A DNA stretch of 64,000 nucleotides from contig NZ_JAQMYP010000037.1 of NCBI RefSeq assembly GCF_028369295.1, positions 1-64,000 of the forward strand, given 5' to 3'. Positions 15,798-23,347 of this stretch are shown here, in pieces. The DNA comes from Streptomyces sp. HD. GTDB lineage: Bacteria > Actinomycetota > Actinomycetes > Streptomycetales > Streptomycetaceae. The first letter of the stretch is position 1. Each line of letters starts with the position of its first letter. The notes under the pieces were generated by a model. It did no database searches, was not told the origin of the DNA, and was given only the letters and a program-made list of their open reading frames with translations. A program made the position numbers and the translations under genes.

Positions 15798-16841
15798 TCA
15801 TGTCGCGCTGCGCTCGCTCGCCTCACGCAGATCCCGCTCCACCGCGCGGTTGCGGGCCGTGTCGGGCTGCCCTGCCGCCGTGCCGGGCCGGCCCGCCCGC
15901 AGCAGCTCACTCCAGGTCTCGCGGCTCCAGTCGGCGGGGGCCGTGCCACTGGTGAACTCCTCGACCAGGGCGACGAACCGGGCCGGGTCGCTGTGGAACG
16001 GGAAATGCCCGGCCCCCTCGAAGATCTCCAGCCGGCTGCCCGGCATGGCCTCGTGCGCCCCGTACGCGTGCCGCACCGGAACCACGCTGTCCCGGTCCCC
16101 CCACAGCAGCATCGTCGGCATGCCCTCGGTCAGATAGCAGCGGTCCAGCATGGTGACCACCTGTCCGCGCCAGTCGACGACCGCCCTGAGCGTGCGGATG
16201 AAGGCGTTGCGCGAGGTCTCGTCGGGCAGCGCGTCGACGAGGGTGAGCAGTTCCGGCGCGTCCTGGCCGAGATCGGTGTCCAGCAGCCGCATCAGCCGCA
16301 CCGCCAGCCCGACTTGCAGCCGCATGCCGGGCAGCCGCAGTGCCGAAAGCATGAGATGGGCGCCGGGCAGCGAGACCAGCCGCAGCACCGGGTTGACCTC
16401 ACGGCCCACGCCGCCCGCGCTGACCAGGATGAGCCGCTCCGTGCGCTCGGGGAACTGGTAGGCGAACTGCATCGCCACTCCCCCGCCCAGGGAGTGCCCG
16501 ACCAGCGTCGCCGACTCGATGCCGAGCGTGGTGAGCAGATCGCGCACACCGTTGGCGTACGCGGCCACCGAGTAGTCGGCGCGCGGCTTGTCCGAGGCGC
16601 CGTGGCCGAGGAGGTCGGGGGCGATCACCGTATGCGTGCGGGCGAGGTCGGGGATCAGCTCGGCCCAGGTGTCGGAGGAGTCGCCGATGCCGTGGATCAG
16701 CACCAGCGCCGGCCCTTCGCCGGCCATCCGGAACGCGCGCCGGTAGCCGTGTACGACGCGGTACCGCAACGCGAGTTCTCCGTCACCCACCGGGCGCAGC
16801 CGTACGGCGCGTGCCTGGTGCGCTCCTGGGACGTCGGCCAC
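15798..16841 (-). CDS. Alpha/beta-fold hydrolase
   Basis: A 347-residue hydrolase. The oxyanion-hole region is LIHGIGDSSDTW (48-59), the nucleophile is S117 in VGHSLGG, the acid is likely the Asp in LLWGDRDSVVP, and the catalytic His is in FEGAGHFPFHSDP. A cap domain with many Leu/Arg residues lies between. It resembles esterases, lipases and epoxide-hydrolase-like proteins; the substrate is not evident. I chose GTG 16841 behind a GGGGGCGAG site; a TTG at 16928 would add 29 low-complexity residues. It is convergent with the metallopeptidase gene across a 39-nt gap. Confidence 0.75.
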   Translation of the reverse strand: MADVPGAHQARAVRLRPVGDGELALRYRVVHGYRRAFRMAGEGPALVLIHGIGDSSDTWAELIPDLARTHTVIAPDLLGHGASDKPRADYSVAAYANGVRDLLTTLGIESATLVGHSLGGGVAMQFAYQFPERTERLILVSAGGVGREVNPVLRLVSLPGAHLMLSALRLPGMRLQVGLAVRLMRLLDTDLGQDAPELLTLVDALPDETSRNAFIRTLRAVVDWRGQVVTMLDRCYLTEGMPTMLLWGDRDSVVPVRHAYGAHEAMPGSRLEIFEGAGHFPFHSDPARFVALVEEFTSGTAPADWSRETWSELLRAGRPGTAAGQPDTARNRAVERDLREASERSAT

Positions 16842-17072
16842 GTCACTCGCCCCCGTTCCTGTTCCCGTTTCCTGGCCGCGAGCGCGGCCGAAAGGCCTTC
16901 CTTCCAGCGTAGGACGGCTTTCCCACAAGGGATTTCAAGGAGGTTTCACCTCCGCTAAGCGGGCGAACGGACGTGTGCCCGGGCCCGATTGTCAGTGGTG
17001 GACGGCAAGCTGGTGGTACGCCCTCATGTGCGGGGCGTGACGTGACTACGCCGACTTGGGGAGAGCCGACCG

Positions 17073-17303
17073 ATGCCCACCGCCGTACTGACCGACCGCG
17101 AGCGCACCGCCGTACAGGCCTATCTGCGGCTGTTGCACACCGTACGAGCCGCGTTCGACGGTCCTCCCGGCTCCCGCCGGCCTCCCGTCGTCCCGCCCTC
17201 CGTCCTCGCCGAGGCGGAACAGGCGTTGCAGGACGCGGGCCTGAGCGGCAACGAGGAGGAGTTCTTCCGGCTGCTGCAGAACTGGTGCCCCGCGGAGCCG
17301 TGA
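17073..17303 (+). CDS. Small conserved-looking hypothetical protein
   Basis: A 76-residue, mostly helical protein (LTDRERTAVQAYLRLLHTVR, then LAEAEQALQDAGLSGNEEEF and FRLLQNWCP) with a GGGGAGAG ribosome-binding site before ATG 17073. Codon use is typical of the surrounding genes. I do not recognise the family. It is monocistronic and ends 13 nt from the convergent phosphopantetheinyl transferase stop. Confidence 0.6.
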   Translation: MPTAVLTDRERTAVQAYLRLLHTVRAAFDGPPGSRRPPVVPPSVLAEAEQALQDAGLSGNEEEFFRLLQNWCPAEP

Positions 17304-17316
17304 CGGCATGGAGGGC

Positions 17317-17997
17317 TCAGGTGTGCGGCACGCAGACCGCCGTGGCCACCAGCCCCCGCTGGACCGTCCACCGTCCCTCGAAGACGTCGACCCGGTGGTC
17401 GCCCACCCACGGGCCCGGTACGAGGAGCCGGGCCCGGAGGCCTCCACTGTGCTGCTCGCCGGGGTCGGCGAAGAGGTCGATGTCGGCCTCGGTGAAGTCG
17501 AGCCACTTCCCGGTGAGGGGGAACCACGCCTTGTAGACGGACTCCTTGGCGCTGAACAGGAGCCGGTCCCAGTGGATGCCCGGGTGGTCCCCGGCCAGGC
17601 GGCACAGCCGGTCCGTCTCGGCGGGCAGGGCGACGGCGGGCAGGACGCCGTCCGGGAGCTTCTGGTGGGGTTCGGCGTCGATGCCGAGGGAGGCGAGGTC
17701 GGCGGCGCGGACCAGGGCGGCGGCGCTGTAGCCGTCGCAGTGGGTCATGCTGCCGACGAGACCGGACGGCCAGCCCGGGGCGCCGCGTTCACCGGGCAGG
17801 ATCGGCTGCGGGGGCACGCCGAGCTTCTCCATGGCGCGGCGGGCGCAGGAGCGGACGACGGCGAACTCCCGGCGGCGCTTGTCGACGGCCTGGGCGACGA
17901 CGGCCTCTTCCTCCGGGTACAGGGGCGTCACGGCGAGCTCGTCGTCGCCGTACGCCTCGACGGTGACGACGGAGTCCGGCAGCAGTTCCTCGATCAA
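17317..17997 (-). CDS. Sfp-type 4'-phosphopantetheinyl transferase
   Basis: A 226-residue PPTase. The Mg/CoA-binding residues are D107 and E109 in GIDAEPH, and the third motif is FSAKESVYKAWFPLTG (K151, E152). An N-terminal RxxFAVVRSCARRAMEKLG and GSMTHCDGY are EntD/PptII-like. It transfers phosphopantetheine from CoA to carrier proteins of polyketide, non-ribosomal peptide or fatty acid synthases. The predicted TTG start at 17997 overlaps the stop of the metallophosphatase gene (TTGA), so the two are translationally coupled; this pairing is familiar from other streptomycetes. Confidence 0.85.
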   Translation of the reverse strand: MIEELLPDSVVTVEAYGDDELAVTPLYPEEEAVVAQAVDKRRREFAVVRSCARRAMEKLGVPPQPILPGERGAPGWPSGLVGSMTHCDGYSAAALVRAADLASLGIDAEPHQKLPDGVLPAVALPAETDRLCRLAGDHPGIHWDRLLFSAKESVYKAWFPLTGKWLDFTEADIDLFADPGEQHSGGLRARLLVPGPWVGDHRVDVFEGRWTVQRGLVATAVCVPHT

Positions 17998-18854
17998 CGC
18001 GCCCCGTCCTCCTTGGGCAGAATCCGGCGCAGCCGACCCGGCGGGTCCGGTCGCTTGCGCCACTCGCGGGGGTACCCCACCGACACCTCCTCGAAGCGGA
18101 CGCCCTCGTGCCAGGTGGTCCGCGGGATGTGGAGGTGCCCGTACACCATGGTCTCCACGCGGAACCGGCGGTGCCAGTCCGCGGTGAGCCGGGTGCCGCA
18201 CCACATGGCGAACTCGGGGTACCACAGGACCTCGGTGGGGTGCCGGTCGAGCGGGTAGTGGTTGACGAGGACGGTGGGCAGGTCCTCGGGCAGTGCGGCG
18301 AGGCGGCGCTCGGTCTCGGCGACCCGGGCCGCGCACCAGGCCTCGCGGGACGGGTACGGGTCGGGGTGCAGCAGGTACTCGTCGTTGCAGACGACGCCGG
18401 TCCCGTGCGCGTACTCCAGTCCCTCCTCCTTGGTGGTGCAGCCGGAGGGGAGGAAGGAGTAGTCGTAGAGCAGGAACAGCGGTGCCACGGCGACGGGGCC
18501 GCCGGGGCCGTCCCAGACGGGGTAGGGGTCCTCGGGGGTGATCACACCGAGCTCCCGGCACAGGTCGACCAGGTGCTCGTAGCGGGCGACGCCGCGCAGG
18601 GTGGTCGTGTCCTTCGGGTGGGTCCACAGTTCGTGGTTGCCGGGTGCCCACAGGACCTTGCGGAAGCGGCCGGCGAGGGTCTTCAGGGCCCAGCGGATGT
18701 CGGCGACGGTCTCCGCCACGTCTCCGGCGACGAGCAGCCAGTCGTCGTCCGAGCCGGGGCGCATGCGTTCGACGAGGGCGCGGTTCTCCTCGTAGCCGAT
18801 GTGCAGGTCGCTGATGGCCAGCAGCTGTCCGGTACCGGCGACCTTCGACGTCAC
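17994..18854 (-). CDS. Calcineurin-like metallophosphoesterase
   Basis: A 286-residue cytosolic metallophosphoesterase with all five blocks: ISDLHIG, LLVAGDVAETV, WAPGNHELW, LVNHYPLD and YGHLHIPR. The two-metal site hydrolyses phosphoester bonds; the natural substrate is unknown. Coupling to the PPTase suggests a part in carrier-protein or CoA metabolism, for example removing phosphopantetheine or 3'-phosphate products, but that is inference. GTG 18854 is preceded by AAAGGGGCGAGG; the 14 residues upstream of it are not expected to be translated. Confidence 0.82.
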   Translation of the reverse strand: MTSKVAGTGQLLAISDLHIGYEENRALVERMRPGSDDDWLLVAGDVAETVADIRWALKTLAGRFRKVLWAPGNHELWTHPKDTTTLRGVARYEHLVDLCRELGVITPEDPYPVWDGPGGPVAVAPLFLLYDYSFLPSGCTTKEEGLEYAHGTGVVCNDEYLLHPDPYPSREAWCAARVAETERRLAALPEDLPTVLVNHYPLDRHPTEVLWYPEFAMWCGTRLTADWHRRFRVETMVYGHLHIPRTTWHEGVRFEEVSVGYPREWRKRPDPPGRLRRILPKEDGAR

Positions 18855-18988
18855 CCTCGCCCCTTTCCGATCATCCGAATCACTCCACGAGAACACAGGT
18901 TGCGTTCACCGTACAAGAGTGGATCACGTCGTCGTCGCGGGGCTGGCGGGAGTGGTCAGGAATGATCCGCAATTCCGTAACACGTACG

Positions 18989-19020
18989 TTGCACGCGGCA
19001 CCCCATGAAAGCCGTATGAT
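18989..19020 (+). promoter_or_regulatory. Probable promoter of the ATP-grasp gene
   Basis: TATGAT at 19015-19020 is a strong -10 match. TTGCAC at 18989-18994 lies 20 nt before it, which is long for a -35 spacer, so the -35 assignment is weak. Transcription would begin near 19027 and give a leader of over 100 nt. Confidence 0.4.
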
Positions 19021-19031
19021 CGCCCCAACAC

Positions 19032-19070
19032 CACCGCTTTGAAAGCCCCTTCGCACGGGGCGCTTTGGTG
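19032..19070 (+). other. Imperfect stem-loop in the ATP-grasp leader
   Basis: CACC, then AAAGCCCC, pair with GGGGCGCTTT and GGTG around a short TTCGCAC loop, with a two-base bulge. It would lie in the 5' untranslated leader some 70 nt ahead of the start codon. It lacks a U-tract, so an RNA-stability or translation role is as likely as attenuation. Confidence 0.35.
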
Positions 19071-19140
19071 TCCCTCCATTCACCCTGCCCGGGCACGGGC
19101 CTGCTTTGCCCTGCCCGCGAACCCGAAAGGACGGCCCTGC

Positions 19141-20265
19141 ATGGTCTCTCGCGTACGCGTCTGGCTCAACCGCACGTACGCGGAGAACGTGTTCTTCATG
19201 GATCAGCTGCGGAGAAATCCCAGCGATCGGGCGGTCGAGATCCATGCGACGCACGGGGACGCCGACTCGCCCGTGCTGGCCGCCGCCGACACCGCCGAGC
19301 TGGAGCCGGAGGGTCTGTCCCCGGCCGGGTATGTGGAGTACGCGCTCGACCAGTGCCAGCGCCGTGGGATCGATGTCTTCGTGCCCCGGATGCACCAGTC
19401 GGCGATCGTCGCGCACCGCGCGGAGTTCGAGGCGGTCGGTACGGCCCTGCTGGCGCCACCGCCGGAGGCCGTGGCGGTCTTCCACGACAAGGTGATCGCG
19501 TACGAGGCCATGCAGGCGATCGGGGTGCCGGTGCCGCCGTGGTGGCGGGTGCGTACCGCCGACGAGCTCGTGGCCGCCGTCGAGGAGTTGGAGGCGGGCG
19601 GGCACAAGGCGTGCTTCAAGCCGGCGTCCGGCGCGGGTGGGGTGGGCTTCCGTATGATCACGCGCTCCCCCTTCTCGCTCATGCACCTCACCGGGTTCCC
19701 GACGCCGTATGTGCAGCTGGATCTGGTGCTGGACGCGTTGCGGCAGGCCGAGGAGCCGGTTGACTGGCTGGTGATGCCACGCCTTGAGCAGCCGGAGGTG
19801 TCGGTGGACTGCCTCACCGGTCCCGACAACCGGGTGCGGCTGGCGATCGGCCGGATCAAGAACGGCCGGCGGCGCGGGTTCACGTTGCAGGAGCAGTGGC
19901 TGGAGCCGGCGCGGCGGATCGCCGAGGGGTTCGGGCTGCACTATCTGTCCAACATCCAGTTCCGGATGTTCGGGGAGACGCCGGTGCTGATGGATGTCAA
20001 CACGCGGCCGGCCGGCGGGTTGCACCAGCTGTCGTTGTGCGGGGTCAATGTGCCGTGGCTGGCCGTCCAGTTGGCGCTCGGTGAGGATCCGGGAGTGGTG
20101 GCTCCGCCGTTCCTGGGGCAGGACTACACGGTGGTCTCGGGACCGCGGCCGGTGCGGCCGGTGTCGCTGCCGCACCAGCGGACCGAGGGATCGGAGGCGT
20201 TGCTGCCCGCCGTTCCGGCGCCGGTCGCGTCCGTTGGGGTTTCGGCGCAGGTACTGCCGCTCTAG
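19141..20265 (+). CDS. ATP-grasp superfamily ligase of unknown substrate
   Basis: A 374-residue ATP-grasp protein. The N-terminal pre-ATP-grasp Rossmann part (1-115) includes RGIDVFVPRMHQSAIVAHRA. The ATP-binding part has ACFKPASGAGGVGFRMI (a lysine and Gly-rich loop), DWLVMPRLEQPEVSVDCL, and the metal-site segment PVLMDVNTRPAGGLHQLSLC. Enzymes of this fold join a carboxylate to an amine or thiol through an acyl phosphate. The architecture resembles carbamoyl-phosphate synthase-like ATP-grasp proteins. No neighbour shares its strand and operon, so the substrate is unknown. ATG 19141 follows GAAAGGACGG. The C-terminus (about 335-374) is low-complexity. Confidence 0.7.
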   Translation: MVSRVRVWLNRTYAENVFFMDQLRRNPSDRAVEIHATHGDADSPVLAAADTAELEPEGLSPAGYVEYALDQCQRRGIDVFVPRMHQSAIVAHRAEFEAVGTALLAPPPEAVAVFHDKVIAYEAMQAIGVPVPPWWRVRTADELVAAVEELEAGGHKACFKPASGAGGVGFRMITRSPFSLMHLTGFPTPYVQLDLVLDALRQAEEPVDWLVMPRLEQPEVSVDCLTGPDNRVRLAIGRIKNGRRRGFTLQEQWLEPARRIAEGFGLHYLSNIQFRMFGETPVLMDVNTRPAGGLHQLSLCGVNVPWLAVQLALGEDPGVVAPPFLGQDYTVVSGPRPVRPVSLPHQRTEGSEALLPAVPAPVASVGVSAQVLPL

Positions 20266-20298
20266 GCGATCTGCCGGGTGCGGGTGGCGCGTGGCGCG

Positions 20299-20352
20299 TC
20301 GCGCCCACGCGGCGGAGCCGCATATCGACACAGCCCCGCACCCCTTGGGGTG
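20299..20352. repeat. Copy 1 of a dispersed intergenic repeat ending in a hairpin
   Basis: The block GCGCCCACGCGGCGGAGCCG followed by CATATCGACACAGCCCCGC and the hairpin CACCCC-TT-GGGGTG lies just after the ATP-grasp gene. A nearly identical block occurs at 55731-55791 after the GH16 gene. Both follow a rightward stop codon and end in a G/C stem, so the element probably serves as a terminator or mRNA 3'-end stabiliser. Confidence 0.7.
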
Positions 20353-20354
20353 TT

Positions 20355-20402
20355 GACCAATCCCGGCGTCCGGTCTTGACACCGGGATTGGTCCATACCA
20401 AC
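20355..20402 (+). promoter_or_regulatory. Chitinase promoter with DasR-like site and 12-bp inverted repeat
   Basis: TTGACA at 20376-20381 is a consensus -35 element. It sits inside a perfect 12-bp inverted repeat, GACCAATCCCGG (20355-20366) and CCGGGATTGGTC (20382-20393). ATTGGTCCATACCAAC (20387-20402) resembles the DasR responsive element (consensus ACTGGTCTAGACCASY), with both TGGTC/ACCA halves kept. In streptomycetes DasR releases such sites when GlcNAc metabolites accumulate, so chitin-dependent control is expected. No strong -10 is visible at 17-18 nt. Confidence 0.6.
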
Positions 20403-20467
20403 TTGGTTGCGCACCGTTTCGCATGTCTCTGCACTCCCGAACCACCCCACATCCTCAGGGAGATCGC

Positions 20468-22153
20468 GTGCGCACCTCACCCTTCAGACGTTCCAGACGT
20501 CGCATCCTCGCTCTGCTCGGCTCCGCCGCTCTCGCGTTCGCCGGAGCCGTCGCTCTTCCCGGTACCGCTCACGCGGCCAACGTCCTGTCCAACGCCGGCT
20601 TCGAGTCGGGCGGGCTCTCCCCCTGGTCCTGCACCGGCAACCTCGGCTCGATCGTCTCCTCCCCCGTGCACGGTGGGTCCAAGGCCCTTGCAGGGGCGGT
20701 GAGTTCGAGCGACATCGCCAAGTGCAGTCAGACCGTCTCGGTCCGGCCGAACACCACGTACACACTCGGCGGCTGGGTGCGCGGATCCTACGTCTACCTC
20801 GGCGTGGACGGCGGTGCCTCCACCTGGACGTCGTCCCCGTCGGCGTACGGTCAGCTGTCCCTGTCCTTCACGACCGGCGCAGCACAGACCAGCGCCACCG
20901 TCTACGTCCACGGCTGGTACGCCCAGGGCACCTACTACGCCGACGACATCAGCCTCGACGGCCCCGGCGGCGGCGGTTCGGACAGTCAGGCGCCGAGTGT
21001 GCCGGGCAGCCTGCGGTCCACCGGCAAGACCTCGTCGAGCGTGTCGCTGGCGTGGAACGCCTCGACGGACAACGTCGGCGTGACGGCGTACGACATCTAC
21101 CAGGGGTCGAGCAAGGTGCTCAGTGTCTCCGGTACGAGTGCCACGGTCAGCGGGCTGTCCCCGAGCACGGGTTACACGTTCACGGTGAAGGCGCGCGACG
21201 CGGCCGGGAATGTCTCGGCGGCCTCCAACGCCGTCACGGTGACGACGGACGCGGGCGGCGGTGGCGGTACCGGCTTCAAGCAGGCCGCGCCCTATCTGTA
21301 CCTGGGCTGGGGCGACCCGCCGAGCGCTCCCTCGGTGATGAGTGCGACCGGGATCAAGTGGTACACGATGGCGTTCATCCTGTCCTCCGGCGGCTGCAAC
21401 CCCGCCTGGGACGGGTCGCGTCCGCTGACCGGCGGGAACGACCAGAGCGTCATCAACTCGATCCGCTCCGCGGGCGGTGACATCGTGCCGTCGATCGGTG
21501 GCTGGAGCGGCAACAAGCTCGGGCCGAACTGTTCGAGCGCCGATGCCCTGGCGGGGGCGTACCAGAAGGTCATCGACGCGTACGGGCTCAAGGCGATCGA
21601 CGTCGACATCGAGAACACCGACGAGTTCGAGAACGCGACCGTGCAGGACCGGATCCTGAACGCCCTGAAGATCGTCAAGGCGAACAACCCGGGGCTGCGG
21701 ACCATCCTCACCTTCGGCACCTCGACGACCGGGCCGACCTACTGGGGCAACCGGCTCATCGAGCAGGCCAAAGCGCTCAACGCCGGCATCGACGTGTTCA
21801 CGATCATGCCGTTCGACTTCGGCGGCGGCGCCGACATGTACGGCAACACCGTGAACGCGACGGACGGGCTGAAGAACAAGCTGAAGGCCACCTTCGGGTG
21901 GGACGACGCCACGGCCTACGCCCATGTCGGCATCTCCGGCATGAACGGCCTGTCCGATCAGCAGGAACTCACCTCGCCCGCGATCTGGACCCAGATCCGC
22001 GACTGGGCGAACTCCCGGCACATCGCCCGCCTCGCCTTCTGGTCGGTCAACCGTGACCGGCCGTGTCCGGGCGGCGGCGTGACGAGCAACTGTTCCGGGA
22101 TCAGCCAGAGCAACTGGCAGTTCACGTCGATCACAGCTGGGTTCACCGGCTGA
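20468..22153 (+). CDS. Secreted modular GH18 chitinase (CBM, FN3, GH18)
   Basis: A 561-residue exported chitinase. The signal peptide (1-36) has Arg-rich start, hydrophobic LALLGSAALAFAGAVALP and an AHA cleavage site. A carbohydrate-binding domain (about 37-165, NVLSNAGFESGGLSPWSC), an FN3 domain (about 172-258, VSLAWNASTDNVGVTAYDIY) and the GH18 barrel (about 268-561) follow. The catalytic DxDxE is D378, D380 and E382 in KAIDVDIEN. It cleaves beta-1,4-GlcNAc chains outside the cell. GTG 20468 with a GGGAG site leads straight into the signal peptide; an upstream ATG at 20423 would put 15 polar residues before it. Confidence 0.88.
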   Translation: MRTSPFRRSRRRILALLGSAALAFAGAVALPGTAHAANVLSNAGFESGGLSPWSCTGNLGSIVSSPVHGGSKALAGAVSSSDIAKCSQTVSVRPNTTYTLGGWVRGSYVYLGVDGGASTWTSSPSAYGQLSLSFTTGAAQTSATVYVHGWYAQGTYYADDISLDGPGGGGSDSQAPSVPGSLRSTGKTSSSVSLAWNASTDNVGVTAYDIYQGSSKVLSVSGTSATVSGLSPSTGYTFTVKARDAAGNVSAASNAVTVTTDAGGGGGTGFKQAAPYLYLGWGDPPSAPSVMSATGIKWYTMAFILSSGGCNPAWDGSRPLTGGNDQSVINSIRSAGGDIVPSIGGWSGNKLGPNCSSADALAGAYQKVIDAYGLKAIDVDIENTDEFENATVQDRILNALKIVKANNPGLRTILTFGTSTTGPTYWGNRLIEQAKALNAGIDVFTIMPFDFGGGADMYGNTVNATDGLKNKLKATFGWDDATAYAHVGISGMNGLSDQQELTSPAIWTQIRDWANSRHIARLAFWSVNRDRPCPGGGVTSNCSGISQSNWQFTSITAGFTG

Positions 22154-22166
22154 GTGGTCCTCTGCT

Positions 22167-22194
22167 GTCCCCCGGTCGACGGCGGCCGGGGGAC
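22167..22194 (+). terminator. Hairpin terminator after the chitinase gene
   Basis: GTCCCCCGG and CCGGGGGAC form a perfect 9-bp stem with a 10-nt loop, 13 nt after the chitinase stop and 31 nt before the stop of the convergent phosphorylase gene. It has no U-tract, as is common in streptomycetes, and can serve both directions. Confidence 0.7.
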
Positions 22195-22225
22195 TCGCTC
22201 GTCGGGTGTCTTCGGGGGGTCTCGC

Positions 22226-23347
22226 TCAGTAGGTCTCGCTGCCCGGCGGAAAGTAGTACGTGCGCAGGAAGTCCCGCACGCACAGCGCGGCGAACGCCGA
22301 GGAGAGGAACTTCCAGTTGTCCCACTGCCGGGCGTCGCCGTAGTCGCTGATGCCGCGGAAGATCAGCCAGCGGCGCTCGCCGACGGCCCGGACGAATCCG
22401 AAGGCCTCCATGTCGGCGGCGCAGATGGTGTTGTCGAAGCGCTCCCTGAGGCCGTTGAGGAACTTGCCGTCCCGCAGGACGTTCTCGCCCGAGGCGATGG
22501 TGACGTTGGTGCTGTGCACCTCGGGCACATGGGCGAGGTCCACCGCCTCCGGCAGCAGCTGGCGGGGCAGGCCGCGCAGGAACTGGGTCACCGAGCGCCC
22601 GAAGTCCGTGCGACGGGGGTTGTAATAGTAGAGCCCGTAGCCGTAGGCGTCGGTGCCCTGACCGTAGGCCGGGCGTGGCTGCCAGACGTCCGGGCTCGCG
22701 AGCCGGCCCGGCTCGTAGTAGTGCACGCTGTGGGTCGCCACCACGTCTCCGAGCCGCACCTTGCCCTGCACTCCGGCCGCCGTGCCGACCAGGAACACGG
22801 CCTCGGGGGCGCACCGTTCGACAAGGGCCCGGGTGGGGGCGGCCACCTCCACGTTCCCGGCTCGGGCTGCCGCCGTGACCACGACGGACAGCGGCCGGTC
22901 GGGCCGGTGCCGGCTGGACACCTCGGTGAAGTAGAAGCGCTGCCCGCCCGGTCCGGTGTCGAAGAGGCCGTCGTCCAGGCCGAAGACCTCAAGGACGGCC
23001 TCCAGTTCCTCGCGGATGACGACCACGATGCCGATGTCGGCCGCCGTGACCGCCTCGGACGCCGTGGGCACGCCCTGCCAGGGCCTGGCCGGGTCCGGCG
23101 GCAGGAAGGACTCCACGACCAGCCGGTCGAGGACCGTCTTGCGTTCCGGCGGCAGGCTCAGCGACCTGCGGGCGTAGTCGGCGATCAGCAGGCTGCGCTT
23201 CAGCTGGCCGCGCCCGTCGGGGGCGCTGCTCATCGGCTCCCAGTCCCTGCGGCGGGTGTACAGCAGGTGGACGAGCGTCCGGCACGCCTCCTCGGCCGTC
23301 TCCGTCCGTGCGCCGGCCGCCTCCCGTGGCCCGTCCCGTTCGGTCAT
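22226..23347 (-). CDS. Nucleoside phosphorylase/nucleosidase-family protein with N-terminal helical extension
   Basis: A 373-residue protein. Residues about 104-373 match the PNP/MTA-SAH nucleosidase fold: ADIGIVVVIREELEAV, FLVGTAAGVQGKVRLGDVV, the ribose-binding ICAADMEAFGFVRAV and the catalytic-Asp segment IFRGISDYGD. Family members cleave the N-glycosidic bond of purine nucleosides by phosphate or water. The first 100 residues are a helical extension not found in housekeeping enzymes (LVHLLYTRRRDWEPMS, RSLLIADYARRSLSL). The ATG overlaps the upstream PRTase-like gene (ATGA). Such domains occur as effectors in bacterial immune and signalling systems; here the role is unknown. Confidence 0.75.
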   Translation of the reverse strand: MTERDGPREAAGARTETAEEACRTLVHLLYTRRRDWEPMSSAPDGRGQLKRSLLIADYARRSLSLPPERKTVLDRLVVESFLPPDPARPWQGVPTASEAVTAADIGIVVVIREELEAVLEVFGLDDGLFDTGPGGQRFYFTEVSSRHRPDRPLSVVVTAAARAGNVEVAAPTRALVERCAPEAVFLVGTAAGVQGKVRLGDVVATHSVHYYEPGRLASPDVWQPRPAYGQGTDAYGYGLYYYNPRRTDFGRSVTQFLRGLPRQLLPEAVDLAHVPEVHSTNVTIASGENVLRDGKFLNGLRERFDNTICAADMEAFGFVRAVGERRWLIFRGISDYGDARQWDNWKFLSSAFAALCVRDFLRTYYFPPGSETY

